A stretch of DNA of 64,000 bases, from positions 161,256-225,255 of the forward strand of contig NZ_NXEJ01000007.1 of the NCBI RefSeq assembly GCF_002915175.1. The letters run 5' to 3'. Below, piece by piece: positions 38,201 through 46,982 of the stretch; the first letter of the stretch is position 1, and each line of letters starts with the position of its first letter. Both the position numbers and the translations under genes were made by a program. This DNA is from Agrobacterium rosae (lineage in GTDB: Bacteria > Pseudomonadota > Alphaproteobacteria > Rhizobiales > Rhizobiaceae). Under the pieces are notes generated by a model. The model was not told where the DNA came from, made no database searches, and worked only from the letters and a program-made list of their open reading frames with translations.

Positions 38201-41200
38201 CGATGGACATTGCCTGTTCGGACAGGAGATCGCTCATACGCTCCTGAGCAGCACCAAGCGTGTCGCTCAGTGCGCCATGGTGCTGGTCAAGCGTCGTGCG
38301 AAGCTGGTCGTGCGAGGAAAAGAGATTGTTTTCCATGCGCGATACACCGCTCTCCATCGTGTCGGAGAAGCGGCCTGCGCCACCTTCGATCGCGGTTTCG
38401 ATGCGGGTCGCGGCAGTGGCGACAGTCTGTTCGATCAGGTCGCCGTTGCGCTCGACTGTTCTGGTAATGGCATTGGCCTGAACACCGAGCATGGTGTCGA
38501 GACGAAGATGACCGACAGAAAGCGCCTCATCGATGGTCGCTGCTGTGGATGCCAGACGCTGTTCAGCATCTGTTACTGACTGGGTGATAGCCGCCGTACG
38601 ACTGTCCAGCGTTTCGGTCATGCGTTCTTCAGCACCAGAAATTGCCATGTCGATGGCCATCGTGCGGCTGTCGAGTGCGTCCGCGATGCGTTCTTCCACG
38701 CCGGAAACGGCGTTGGCGAGGGCAACGGTACGGCTGTCCAGCGTATCAGCAATGCGTCCCTCAACGCCTGAGACTGCGCTGGTGAGCGCAATCGTGCGGC
38801 TGTCCATGGTTTCGGCAAGACGCTCCTCGGCAGAGGAGAAGGCCATGTCGATGGCCATGGTGCGGCTGTCGAGCGTGTCTGCGATGCGCTCTTCGACACA
38901 GGAAACCACGCTGTTGAGCGCTGCAGTTCTGCTGTCAAGCGTCTCTGAAATACGGTTTTCTACGCCTGATACAACCGTGTTGAGCGCAGCTGTTCTGGAG
39001 TCCAATGTCTCCGCGATGCGTTCTTCCGCACCAGAGAAAGCCATGTCGATCGCCAAGGTGCGGCTGTCGAGTGTGTCTGCGATGCGCTCTTCTACGCCTG
39101 ACACAACGGTGTTGAGCGCAGCTGTTCTGGAGTCCAGTGTCTCTGCGATGCGTTCTTCCGCACCAGAGAAAGCCATGTCGATGGCCATGGTGCGGCTGTC
39201 GAGTGTGTCGGCAAGGCGTTCTTCAACGCCGGAAACGACGCTGTTGAGTGCTGCTGTTCTGCTGTCCAAGGTTTCAGCGATACGATGTTCAACACCTGAA
39301 ACGACCGTGGAAAGTGCTGCTGTGCGCGAATCCAGAGTTTCTGCGATGCGCTCTTCCGCACCCGAAAATGCCATGTCGATGGCCATGGTGCGGCTGTCGA
39401 GCGTGTCCGCAAGGCGCTCTTCGACGCCGGAAACGACGTTGTTGAGTGCGCTCGTGCGGCTATCCATTGTTTCAGCAAGACGCTCTTCCGCAGTGGAGAA
39501 GGCCATGTCGATGGCCATCGTACGGCTGTCCATCGTGTCCGCGATCCGCTCTTCGACACCTGCTACAACGCTGCTCAGGGCAGCAGTGCGGCTATCGAGC
39601 GTTTCGGCAATGCGGTCTTCAACGCCGCTGACGACACTTGTCAGTGCCGTCGTGCCGTTGTGAATGGTGTCGGAGATACGGCTTTCGACGCCTGACACAA
39701 CCGTGTTGAGTGCGGCGGCTCTGGAGTCAAGCGTTTCCACCAGACGGTCTTCAGCGCTTGAGAATGCCATGTCGATGGCCATGGTGCGGCTATCGAGCGT
39801 GTCTGCGATCCGCTCTTCAACACCGGAAACGGCACTGGTCAGCGCGCCAGTACGGCTGTCGATGGTTTCGGCAAGACGTTCTTCCGCCGTCGAAAACGCC
39901 ATGTCCAGCGCCATTGTGCGGCTGTCGAGGGCATCAGCGATGCGTTCTTCCACGCCGGAGACGACGTCGCTGAGAGCCGAGGTACGGCTATCCAGGGTTT
40001 CTGCAATGCGGGTTTCGGCACCCGATACGACATTGGCGAGAGCAGCTGTTCTGCTTTCCAGCGTGTCGGCAATACGGTCTTCCACACCGGCAACGGCGTG
40101 GTGGATCGCGGCTGTGCGGACATCCAGCGTATCGGCCAGACGTTCTTCGACGCCCGAAACGGCGCCGGTGATGGCGGCGGCACGGCTGTCGAGTGTTTCC
40201 GTCAGGCGGCGCTCGACATCGGCGACAATGCTGTTGATAGCGGCTGCGCGCTCATCGAGCAGCGCTGCAAGGTGTTCGGCGGAGCCAGAGACGGAACCGG
40301 TGATGCTTTCCGTGCGGCTGGCCAGCGCGCTGTCGAAACGTTCCTGGCTGGCAGAGAGCGCGCTGAACAGGGCGTTGCTGCGTTCCTGGAAGACGGCGTC
40401 GATATTCTGATGGGTGGTGCTGAATGCGCCGGTAATTTCCGCCGTACGCGCGCCGATGGCGTCGCTGAGATCACGGGTGTGGTTTTCGAGCGTGCTTTCC
40501 AGCATTTCCTGGCTGGTGCCAAGTGCCGTTGCCAGCGCAAAGGACTGATCGGTGAGGGCGGTGCTGAGGCGTTCGATACCGGAATTCAGCGTGCCATCGA
40601 TGCTGTCGGTACCACCCGCAACGGTTTCGTTGATGCGGGCAAGACTTTCCATTAGCTTGCTGTCGAGGCTGCCTGCGCGTTGATCGAAGGCGCTGGTGAA
40701 CTCAGCTACGCGCTCGTCGAAAGCGGAGTTGACGAGGCCAACCGTGGTCTGAAGCTTTTCTTCGAACAGACCCGAACGCAGATCGAGATCCATGATCGCG
40801 TCATCGGCAGAGCTTTGCAGGTTCTGGCGGAAGGACAGGCCTTTTTCTTCGAGCGTGGTCGTCAGCTTGTCGAGAACATTATCCAGCGAGCCGCCGATGA
40901 TGGCCTGGCCGCGATCGATGTTCTGACCCAGTTCGAGTGTGCGCTTGGATAGCGTATCGTTGAGAAGGCGTGTGCGCTCCTCAAGCGTTTTGTTGAGGTT
41001 TTCCGTGCCCGTGCTGATATTGGAAGCCTGTGTGGCGAACTGGTCCAGAAGCAGGCGACCGCGATCATCCAGCGTTGTGCTGAGATCGTGCAGGCGCAGA
41101 TCGAATTCGTTCGAAATGGCAGCGCCGGAAGAATTCAGTGCCTTGAGAAGATTGTCGGTCTTGGAGGCAATGAGGCTACCCATGGCTTCCGATGATACGC

Positions 41201-42161
41201 GCGACTTTTCGAGCAGCGCGGCAGACCGTGTGTCGATCAACGAGGCGAAGGCTTCGCCGCTGGTTGCCAAACGCATCGAAAGCTCTTCGCCGACGATGGA
41301 GAGCTCTTCCTTGATCTGGTCCTGCGCGCCCATGATGGACGAGCGAATGCGCTCTGCGTGATTGATGATGGCGTCGCGCTCAGCGCTCAGTTCTTCAACG
41401 AGGCTGCGGACGCGGGTTTCATTATCGGCATAGCTGCGCTCGAGAGCGTTGACTTCGGAATGAACGAGCGTTTCGAGTTCCGTGGCGCGGGCAATGGTGC
41501 GCTCGATGCCATCGTTCATGGCCGACACTTCGCGGCGAACGGCCTGACCGACGGACATGATGCGTTCGGACGCGATGGTTTCCGGTTCTGCAAGGCGAAG
41601 GGCGACTTCGGCCATGGAGCGGGCAGCATTACGCAGATCGCGGGCGCGCGCCATCATAAGGGCGAAGGCGAAAAACAGCATGATCGGAACGATGACGCCG
41701 ACAATGATCGCCATGACGCCAGGGACGGCAAACAGCTCCGCAATGGAGCTGACGTTCCAGAGCAGGTTTCCGTAAAGAACGTGCGCGAGGCCGGCACCGG
41801 CAATGGCCCACAAAACCGAAACAATGCTCGCATTGCGCAGTGCACCGGTCACGGAGCCAGCATCCAGCGATTTCAGGATCATGGCGGGACTGCGCTTGGA
41901 GCCGTCATTGGCAGCTTCGAGAGATGGCGATCTCGGTGCTTGCTCGGCAGCGGCAAGTCGTTGTTGCTGTGGCGGTTCAGCGGCGCGTTGTTTTTCTCTT
42001 TCAGGCGCTCTTGGCTTTTCTGGCACTCTGGCCTCCGCAGACTTTGGAGAGGACCTCTTGCGAGGCTCCGGCTGGGTTTCGTACGCGCCGAGTTGCAAGG
42101 CATCTTCAAGTGCCTGGAACGCAGTCTCGTCAATCGAGTCGCTGATCTTATTGTTCGCCAT
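35262..42161 (-). CDS. Giant coiled-coil growth-pole-ring (GPR)-like membrane protein
   Basis: 2299 residues. Residues 1-100 are charged and Pro-rich, with two membrane helices (about 111-131 and 144-170) followed by helical repeats to about residue 2080, a Pro-rich stretch, and a small C-terminal domain starting near NPRHVVESLNSLSVD. Between about 640 and 1230 lie some 26 tandem 22-residue units of the form VSGVEERIADTLDSRTxALx, apolipoprotein-like. The size and architecture match GPR, the roughly 2100-residue protein forming a ring at the growing pole of Agrobacterium (from memory). Start ATG 42161 is favoured over one 45 bases upstream. Its own terminator follows. Confidence 0.85.
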   Translation of the reverse strand: MANNKISDSIDETAFQALEDALQLGAYETQPEPRKRSSPKSAEARVPEKPRAPEREKQRAAEPPQQQRLAAAEQAPRSPSLEAANDGSKRSPAMILKSLDAGSVTGALRNASIVSVLWAIAGAGLAHVLYGNLLWNVSSIAELFAVPGVMAIIVGVIVPIMLFFAFALMMARARDLRNAARSMAEVALRLAEPETIASERIMSVGQAVRREVSAMNDGIERTIARATELETLVHSEVNALERSYADNETRVRSLVEELSAERDAIINHAERIRSSIMGAQDQIKEELSIVGEELSMRLATSGEAFASLIDTRSAALLEKSRVSSEAMGSLIASKTDNLLKALNSSGAAISNEFDLRLHDLSTTLDDRGRLLLDQFATQASNISTGTENLNKTLEERTRLLNDTLSKRTLELGQNIDRGQAIIGGSLDNVLDKLTTTLEEKGLSFRQNLQSSADDAIMDLDLRSGLFEEKLQTTVGLVNSAFDERVAEFTSAFDQRAGSLDSKLMESLARINETVAGGTDSIDGTLNSGIERLSTALTDQSFALATALGTSQEMLESTLENHTRDLSDAIGARTAEITGAFSTTHQNIDAVFQERSNALFSALSASQERFDSALASRTESITGSVSGSAEHLAALLDERAAAINSIVADVERRLTETLDSRAAAITGAVSGVEERLADTLDVRTAAIHHAVAGVEDRIADTLESRTAALANVVSGAETRIAETLDSRTSALSDVVSGVEERIADALDSRTMALDMAFSTAEERLAETIDSRTGALTSAVSGVEERIADTLDSRTMAIDMAFSSAEDRLVETLDSRAAALNTVVSGVESRISDTIHNGTTALTSVVSGVEDRIAETLDSRTAALSSVVAGVEERIADTMDSRTMAIDMAFSTAEERLAETMDSRTSALNNVVSGVEERLADTLDSRTMAIDMAFSGAEERIAETLDSRTAALSTVVSGVEHRIAETLDSRTAALNSVVSGVEERLADTLDSRTMAIDMAFSGAEERIAETLDSRTAALNTVVSGVEERIADTLDSRTLAIDMAFSGAEERIAETLDSRTAALNTVVSGVENRISETLDSRTAALNSVVSCVEERIADTLDSRTMAIDMAFSSAEERLAETMDSRTIALTSAVSGVEGRIADTLDSRTVALANAVSGVEERIADALDSRTMAIDMAISGAEERMTETLDSRTAAITQSVTDAEQRLASTAATIDEALSVGHLRLDTMLGVQANAITRTVERNGDLIEQTVATAATRIETAIEGGAGRFSDTMESGVSRMENNLFSSHDQLRTTLDQHHGALSDTLGAAQERMSDLLSEQAMSIGTTIASSASMLEMSLETQQEALQQTIDTSGANLEERLRNSASDVVLKMGDAAREIGSAADALSSRVEQSVSQVSTRLDETGARLESNIGDLQTRIQTDLGNVNTSIEDASRKISETLDGKTKIFVRTSDDATQRIAGVFDSGTARIDERLGTMDRALNIGLENVNRTIEGKATGLAVSLRDAVVNAAETMDGEANRSAERLAKTGSEFADQVKARNDEFASAIEQRSNEIVGRISDAQGRLSGQAAAVAQTFSEAGNAIVNKVAEAEAIVRSQVGAISETLSGVESSLDARGESIRSTLDTRTRELNSMLASRSAELSRLIEEKAKPIVNEYATIGQNAAEKIVTAAQQSANLLAESNSGMAQLVEQAIGDYAKAGNDAADRLVEVTRQSTAKLSETHSGMANVVSDAVDSLNVAVVRASKELSAADHSLNNAASSFSESASRAADMVSSSSRLLEGKIDRLSNISSQTLSQVAGIVGRFEEHSTVLSQASELLSAAQTSLVGTLDERQEALRTLSVGLLTRSEEIETSMRGVMGVVEQTLAEAEQRSANVAGNLRENLGSTFEQIGQSLDETEQRAQLAAQNMRGALLSAGQDASRSIEGTMANAQKYSDELVNRLRGGVASSLSDVDKLLGSATDKSSAAAAVMRETLREAVEEAVSRFAGATDEIRRSSFDIRKELDSTRAELKRGAFDLPEEAKESAAAMRRAVSEQIKALQDISQLVGRSTQQLEISEPAARAIAATKPAPVQPQQPPRAEMREQPAQVSAPVVAPAPVAARPTPQPQPPTPVVASAPVIRNTVPVETRAVPPQAGFAAPAQRREEGGGWISDLLRGASRDGQDTAGQPVQTPRAAQEPQTRATDNRNPRHVVESLNSLSVDIARAIDHDASVELWGRYQRGERDVFTRRLYTLKGQQTFDEIKRKYERETEFRTAVDRYISDFEKLLADVARTDRDRTVTQSYLTSDTGKVYTMLAHAAGRFS
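38540..40300 (-). repeat. Tandem array of about 26 units of 66 bp within the GPR-like gene
   Basis: Units encode 22 residues each and alternate between two versions (one ending MAIDM, one beginning AFS), giving a 132-bp higher-order period. Segments near 38964-39048 and 39096-39180 differ by only a few bases over 85. One unit, with ISDTIHNGTTAL, is degenerate, and one carries a unique Cys (VVSCVEERI). Confidence 0.9.
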
Positions 42162-42641
42162 GCGGTTACGCCTCGTTACATATACGCCCGGCCTCATGCC
42201 GTGCATCCCATCGCCGCCTGCTCAGGGATATCCGCCATCATGCCTCAAGACACGATACCTTGCCGGTATATAGTGCCTCGTTTCTTACCAATTCCCTGAG
42301 AGCCGGTTTTCAGGCACCCAGACAAAACACATTTACGCACCGAAATTCACGTAACCGGACTGAGGTCATGCGAGACGGAAGTACCGTAGTGACACATTCG
42401 AGGCTTTTAAACAATTAAGCCACAAGAGAGCATTGGCCAAGTGGCGGTTTGTTAACAGTTTTTAAACTCTGACAGCAGGCCGAACGCCTTGTTTCATATA
42501 AGCTTACCATAAATTAACCATAGCGGAAGATTTCCACCGTTCCCGTGCCCCATTTTCATCTCATCCTAGGCCTATCTGCTTAGAACCAGCACATATGTGC
42601 CTCAAAACAAGAAACATGACCCAACCGAGGAAACTTTTAAA
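42162..42641. promoter_or_regulatory. Divergent control region between the GPR-like gene and the Hpt gene
   Basis: 480 bases with no gene seen, distinctly A+T-rich in the middle. It holds TTAA-N6-TTAA (42452-42465), TTAA-N4-TTAA (42407-42418) and TTAACCAT (42514-42521), which resemble CtrA sites without exactly matching TTAA-N7-TTAA. Promoters for both genes should lie here. Confidence 0.4.
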
Positions 42642-43010
42642 ATGGCAGCGGTGAGTATAGCATTTGATGCCCCAGACAATTTCGGCGGTGCATCGCAGAT
42701 GAGCAGCAAGCCCATAGACTTCGCCCATCTGGCGCGCCAGACCATGGGTGACAAGGAACTGGAGATCGAGATCCTCCAGCTCTTCACGCGCAATGCGCGT
42801 ACCCTGCTGCACGACCTCGCCTCTGTCAACGAAATTGAGATGAAGGGCGTCGCGCACCGTCTCAAGGGTTCCGCAGATGCCGTGGGCGCTTTTCAGGTTG
42901 CGGCGGCAGCCGAAGCCATTGAAAACGGCAGTCGCGATGTGGCAGCCCTTTCCAAGGTGGCGACGACGGTTATCGAAGCTGAGAATTTCATTCTGAAGCT
43001 CTGCCGCTAG
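42642..43010 (+). CDS. Orphan histidine phosphotransfer (Hpt) domain protein
   Basis: 122 residues, all helical. The phosphorylatable His is in VAHRLKGSADAVGAF (around residue 70). The helices before it (FAHLARQTMGDKELEIEILQLFTRNARTLL) fit the four-helix Hpt bundle. No kinase or receiver lies next to it. The start is ATG 42642, with GAGGAAAC at about 42625; the upstream frame from 42597 lacks a ribosome site. The partner is unknown, but position opposite a polar-growth gene hints at cell-cycle signalling. Confidence 0.88.
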   Translation: MAAVSIAFDAPDNFGGASQMSSKPIDFAHLARQTMGDKELEIEILQLFTRNARTLLHDLASVNEIEMKGVAHRLKGSADAVGAFQVAAAAEAIENGSRDVAALSKVATTVIEAENFILKLCR

Positions 43011-43132
43011 TCTTATCTGCACACATCTTTTCAGGCCGGTTTCGCCTGGCAACCGCATTCACGGGTTGCCAAGTGGGGCCGGTCTTTCTATTTGTTTAGA
43101 AACATTCTCAACACGTTCCTGGATTGCCTGAC

Positions 43133-43453
43133 ATGACAAAACTGACCATCGTTGCCTTCGACGGCACGCAGCATGATCTTGATGTGAGCAACGGCTCCAC
43201 AGTCATGGAAGTTGCCGTCCGCAGTTCCATCCCTGGTATCGACGCCGAATGCGGTGGTGCCTGTGCCTGCGCCACCTGTCATGTCTATGTCGATGACGCA
43301 TGGTCGGAGCGGGTCGGCCCGCCCGAGCCGATGGAAGAGGACATGCTGGACTTCGCCTTCGATGTTCGCCCCACATCGCGGCTGTCCTGTCAGATCAAGA
43401 TGTCCGATGCGCTGGATGGTCTGGTCGTACACGTACCGGAACGTCAGGGCTGA
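43133..43453 (+). CDS. Adrenodoxin-type [2Fe-2S] ferredoxin
   Basis: 106 residues. The cluster cysteines are in [16 protein letters not shown] (C-x5-C-x2-C) and a fourth in [33 protein letters not shown] is the typical C-terminal half. Adrenodoxin-like ferredoxins pass electrons to P450s or serve Fe-S biogenesis; no redox partner is adjacent. Start ATG 43133 has a weak GGA site; TTG 43124 is an alternative. Confidence 0.93.
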   Translation: MTKLTIVAFDGTQHDLDVSNGSTVMEVAVRSSIPGIDAECGGACACATCHVYVDDAWSERVGPPEPMEEDMLDFAFDVRPTSRLSCQIKMSDALDGLVVHVPERQG

Positions 43454-43481
43454 TCGGCACCCGTCAGCTCTTCTCAGCCAC

Positions 43482-43519
43482 AAAAAGCCTCGCCTTCCGT
43501 TTTGCGGAACAAGCGAGGC
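43482..43519 (-). terminator. Terminator of the DUF922 gene
   Basis: Outer 7-bp stem (43487-43493 with 43513-43519) and an inner TTCCG/CGGAA stem, followed on the minus strand by five T. It lies about 215 bp past the DUF922 stop; the 282-bp gap 43454-43735 holds nothing else I can identify. Confidence 0.6.
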
Positions 43520-43735
43520 GAGGTGGGCACATCACCAGCAGGCGATGGAGGAAACGCCTGCGGTTCTAGATGCGCCGGGGAGAGCCGATAAGGGAACTCA
43601 AGCACAGTGCATGGGTCTCGGGTATTTCACGTGCGATGATACGCGAGTCGCGGCACTCCATCCACGACTAGAACTCAATGATCATTATCCGACGAAACGC
43701 CCCAGCTTACGCGACTTGGCGTTCGTAGTGGCACA

Positions 43736-44362
43736 TCACCGGTTCGATGTGTTCTGCTGAATGCGGTATTTCAGCAAGCGGGTCATACGGGCATCGAAAT
43801 TCTTCGATTCCACGACGTCGAAACGAAATTGGTCCTTGTCGTGCGCGGCCATCACCTGCTGTGTGGTCTTGGTGACAAGCGCCTGCATCTGCTCACAATC
43901 CGCCTGCGGGCGAAGGGATTGCAGCCGCTTTTCAAGAGTGCGCGCATAGGTGCGGGCGATTTCCGCATGCCGCTCCTCGTGACGTTTGATATCGGCGGAC
44001 AAAGTATCCCAGATCAGGCCAAGCTCTGCGCTGGTCCGACGCCGGTTCGTCCATCTGGGTAACAGAATTTTGGTGTTCAGCGTCACCTTGACGGTTCCCA
44101 CGCCGCATTTTCCATTCTGTTCGACATAGGTCAATTCGCCACCAAACTTGATCTCGGTGGCGCCCGGATGACGCGCGCCAGTGGATTTTGTCATTGGCCC
44201 GTGGTGGGAAAGCTCGCGATCCAGATCTTCAGCCGTGCGTCCACCGACCTTGAAATAGGAGAAGGATTTGCTCAGCACGGTTTCGGCGCTTGCATCCAGT
44301 GGTGCTGACAGCAAAGTAGCACTTGCTATCACGGCGCAAAGCATGCGGGAGAGGTGCTTCAT
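43736..44362 (-). CDS. DUF922 putative zinc protease, exported
   Basis: 208 residues. Signal peptide (MLCAVIASATLLSAPLDASA). The DUF922 core starts KSFSYFKVGGRTAEDLDREL and contains DIKRHEERHAEIARTYARTLE, whose HEERH matches HExxH of zinc metallopeptidases. A CGVG...C pair could form a disulfide. Activity is unproven. Convergent with the ferredoxin gene and divergent from folP, with 173 bp between. Confidence 0.87.
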   Translation of the reverse strand: MKHLSRMLCAVIASATLLSAPLDASAETVLSKSFSYFKVGGRTAEDLDRELSHHGPMTKSTGARHPGATEIKFGGELTYVEQNGKCGVGTVKVTLNTKILLPRWTNRRRTSAELGLIWDTLSADIKRHEERHAEIARTYARTLEKRLQSLRPQADCEQMQALVTKTTQQVMAAHDKDQFRFDVVESKNFDARMTRLLKYRIQQNTSNR

Positions 44363-44535
44363 TTGCCAGCCTTCCAGTTGAACTTGAAAGGTGATTGCGC
44401 CATAGAGCCAATGCTTCCACTATGCGCACAATGTTCTGCCAAAATCGCGTCCGGTTTTAAGGTCTGTGGTGCAGGCGGAGTGAAGACGATATAAATGGCG
44501 GGCACTCCGTTATTCCGGAAAAGGCGTGATGTTAC

Positions 44536-45402
44536 GTGATAACAGCCAGTGACAATGTGTGGCAAGTCGCGCATGGGCGTTCCCTGAAACTTGATGGGGA
44601 TGGCCTTATTATGGCTATCGTCAATGCAACCCCGGACTCGTTTTCCGACGGCGGGCGGTATCTGGCTGCCGATCAGGCCTTCTCGCATGCCTTGTCCTGC
44701 ATAGAGGGCGGTGCCCACATCATCGATATCGGCGGCGAATCGACCCGGCCGGGTGCAGCTGTCGTGAGCGAGCAGGAAGAGCAGGACCGTGTCCTGCCGA
44801 TTATCGAGAGACTGTCTGCTGCGACGGACGCCTTGATATCCGTCGATACTTACCGCGCCTCGACGGCAAAGCTGGCAGTGGAGGCGGGTGCCCATATCGT
44901 CAATGATGTCTGCGGCTTGCAAAAAGATGCCGGGATGGCAGGCGTGGTGGCAGAAACCGGGGCAGGGGTTTGCATCATGCATACCGGCCGTGAGCGGCAG
45001 AAACTGCCAGATGCCATTGAGGACCAGTTCGCCTTTCTCAACCGCTCTCTGGACATCGCGAAACATGCCGGTATTTCCCGCAATGCCATCATGCTCGATC
45101 CCGGCTTTGGTTTTGCCAAGGACACGGATGAAAATATCCTGTTGATGTCGCGTTTCGATGAGCTTTCCCGCTTCGGCCTGCCTATTCTGGCGGGAACGTC
45201 GCGCAAGCGTTTTATCGGTGCTCTGACGCAGCAGGATGAGGCGGAAGACCGCGACGTCGCAACTGCCGCTACCACCGCAATACTTCGTCTAGCGGGAGCG
45301 ATCGTTTTTCGTGTACACAATGTGGCAATGACCAGAGATGCTTTGGCCATTGCCGACGCCGTTCTGAGACAAAAGAAAAATAATGGGGAAGGGCGATCAT
45401 GA
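44536..45402 (+). CDS. folP: Dihydropteroate synthase
   Basis: 288 residues. Pterin and pABA pockets: MAIVNATPDSFSDGGRY, HIIDIGGESTRPGA, ISVDTYRA, IVNDVCGL, MLDPGFGFAKDTDEN, LPILAGTSRKRFIG and FRVHNV. It joins dihydropterin pyrophosphate and p-aminobenzoate; the target of sulfonamides. The GTG start is followed by a short lead. It begins a three-gene folate operon with 4-nt overlaps. Confidence 0.97.
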   Translation: MITASDNVWQVAHGRSLKLDGDGLIMAIVNATPDSFSDGGRYLAADQAFSHALSCIEGGAHIIDIGGESTRPGAAVVSEQEEQDRVLPIIERLSAATDALISVDTYRASTAKLAVEAGAHIVNDVCGLQKDAGMAGVVAETGAGVCIMHTGRERQKLPDAIEDQFAFLNRSLDIAKHAGISRNAIMLDPGFGFAKDTDENILLMSRFDELSRFGLPILAGTSRKRFIGALTQQDEAEDRDVATAATTAILRLAGAIVFRVHNVAMTRDALAIADAVLRQKKNNGEGRS

Positions 45403-45764
45403 GCCTGTATACGATAGTGCTGAAGAACTGTTCGTTTTTCGCCCGTCATGGCCTGCTTGAGCAGGAGGAAGCGCTGGGTCAGCGGTTTTTCGTAGATGCG
45501 GAAATGGACGTCGAAGCCGGAAACGCGCTGGAAACGGACAACATCGAAAACACCGTTGATTATGGCGTGGCCTTTGCGGTGATCGAGAAGATCGTCGTCG
45601 GCCAGCGTCGCTATCTGATCGAGGCCTTGGCGAACGACATCGCAACCGCACTGCGCAAACGTTATCCGCAAATCGTGCGGGTCAAGATCACCGTGCGCAA
45701 ACCATCGGCACCCGTACCGGGTATTCTCGACTACGCACAGGTGAGCGTCGAACAGCATGGCTGA
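45399..45764 (+). CDS. folB: Dihydroneopterin aldolase
   Basis: 121 residues. KNCSFFARHGLLEQEEALGQRFFVDAEM carries the usual FxxHGxxxxE start, then NTVDYGVAFAVIEKIV, LIEALANDIA (with catalytic Glu) and VKITVRKPSAPVPG (with the active-site Lys). It removes glycolaldehyde from dihydroneopterin. Overlaps folP by 4 nt and folK by 8 nt. Confidence 0.96.
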   Translation: MSLYTIVLKNCSFFARHGLLEQEEALGQRFFVDAEMDVEAGNALETDNIENTVDYGVAFAVIEKIVVGQRRYLIEALANDIATALRKRYPQIVRVKITVRKPSAPVPGILDYAQVSVEQHG

Positions 45765-46284
45765 TGGCATGACTCTTGCGGCGCTGGGTTTGGGTGGCAA
45801 TATTGGCGATCCGCCCGCTTCAATGGCGCAGGCGCTCAATGCTTTTGCAAATCACGAGAGCTGTCGCCTGTTGGCTGTCTCTCAGCTTTACAGCACACCG
45901 CCATGGGGAAAGACGGATCAAGCCGATTTCTTCAATTGCTGCGCGATGGTCGAAACCCCGCTTTCGGCAGAAGAACTGCTGGATCTCTGTCTGGACATCG
46001 AACGCGGCATGAAGCGGGTGCGCAGCGAGCGCTGGGGGCCGCGCACCATCGACATCGATGTGCTGACTTACGGTCAGGAGACGATCCAGACCGAGCGGGT
46101 GGAAATTCCGCACCCACGCATGACGGAGCGTGCCTTCGTACTCATGCCACTGGCTGACATTGCACCGCAGATGTTGGTCAATGGTAGGCCGGTTGCCGAC
46201 TGGCTGGAAGAGGCCGATAAGACCGGCATCCGTATCGCAAACAAAAAACGGGAGTGGTGGACACTCCCGTTCTCAAACGAATGA
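45757..46284 (+). CDS. folK: 6-hydroxymethyl-dihydropterin pyrophosphokinase
   Basis: 175 residues. LGLGGNIGDP near the N-terminus, LYSTPPWGKTDQADFFNCCAMVETPLS, then the HPPK signature RSERWGPRTIDIDVLTY and PHPRMTERAFVLMPL. It pyrophosphorylates the pterin for FolP. Its last 40 bases also encode the terminator hairpin of the convergent gene downstream. Confidence 0.96.
   Translation: MADGMTLAALGLGGNIGDPPASMAQALNAFANHESCRLLAVSQLYSTPPWGKTDQADFFNCCAMVETPLSAEELLDLCLDIERGMKRVRSERWGPRTIDIDVLTYGQETIQTERVEIPHPRMTERAFVLMPLADIAPQMLVNGRPVADWLEEADKTGIRIANKKREWWTLPFSNE
46241..46270 (-). terminator. Terminator of the exported-protein gene, inside folK
   Basis: A perfect 9-bp stem (46248-46256 with 46262-46270), 5-nt loop, with six T following on the minus strand. 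It lies inside the folK coding end, 29 bp past the stop of the minus-strand gene. Confidence 0.8.
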
Positions 46285-46298
46285 TTTTTTAGGAAGCC

Positions 46299-46853
46299 TT
46301 ATGGCTTGATCGATCCAACCGCCATCTGGTCGACATTACGCGCCAGCGTCAGGCCGATGACCGGAACCATCTGGTCCGCAACCTTGACGGAGATGGTGAT
46401 GTTCATCGAAGTGTTGTTGGTGACGCGGGCCACCATGGCACCGTTCAGCTTGGCGCGGTTGATGCCGACGACGACCTTATCGCCGCTGACCTGACCGGAC
46501 ACGATATCCAGTCCCTTGCCCTCGGAGCCATCGAGGAACTTGCCCTCATAGCTGTTGCCTTTCTTGGCAATGACGGCAGACATTGGTTGTTTGAACACGC
46601 CGACGCGGCACGTACCGCCCAGCTTGATGCCGGTTTCCTTGTCGCCCAGCGGTTCGCCGGTGAGGTCGCAGGTGAATTTCGTGCCCTTGTATTTTCCGGC
46701 GACGATCTCGCCCGGACCAGACCAGACGCCAGCAACGGAGCCAAAAAAGACGTCATCGCGAGAGGCGGCCTGAACGTCGGAAACTGCAAGTCCGCCGCTG
46801 ACGGACATAACGGCGGCAAGTCCGCCCAGTAGCGAAAAGAAGCGCGAATACAT
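46299..46853 (-). CDS. Exported protein of unknown function
   Basis: 184 residues. Signal peptide (FFSLLGGLAAVMSVSGGLAVSDVQA). The mature protein is beta-rich with Gly-spaced strands (VWSGPGEIVAGKYKGTKFTCDL, KLGGTCRVGVFKQPMSAVI) and two cysteines placed to form a disulfide. I do not recognise the family. It is well formed and closed by a terminator, so it is likely real. Confidence 0.78.
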   Translation of the reverse strand: MYSRFFSLLGGLAAVMSVSGGLAVSDVQAASRDDVFFGSVAGVWSGPGEIVAGKYKGTKFTCDLTGEPLGDKETGIKLGGTCRVGVFKQPMSAVIAKKGNSYEGKFLDGSEGKGLDIVSGQVSGDKVVVGINRAKLNGAMVARVTNNTSMNITISVKVADQMVPVIGLTLARNVDQMAVGSIKP

Positions 46854-46982
46854 GATACTTTCCCTGGCGAAATGGCCGCTTTGTGTAGGGTCAATCTATG
46901 TCGCGAATGGTTAATGCTTGGTTTATTTGGCCAAGATTAGCTTCGTCGATCGTAACCTTTTGACATAGAGAAGCCCTATGTT

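Noticed and set aside
38533..39663. 376-residue repetitive Ser/Arg frame on the plus strand
   Set aside because: Antisense to the 22-residue repeat array; the periodicity is inherited from the true gene.
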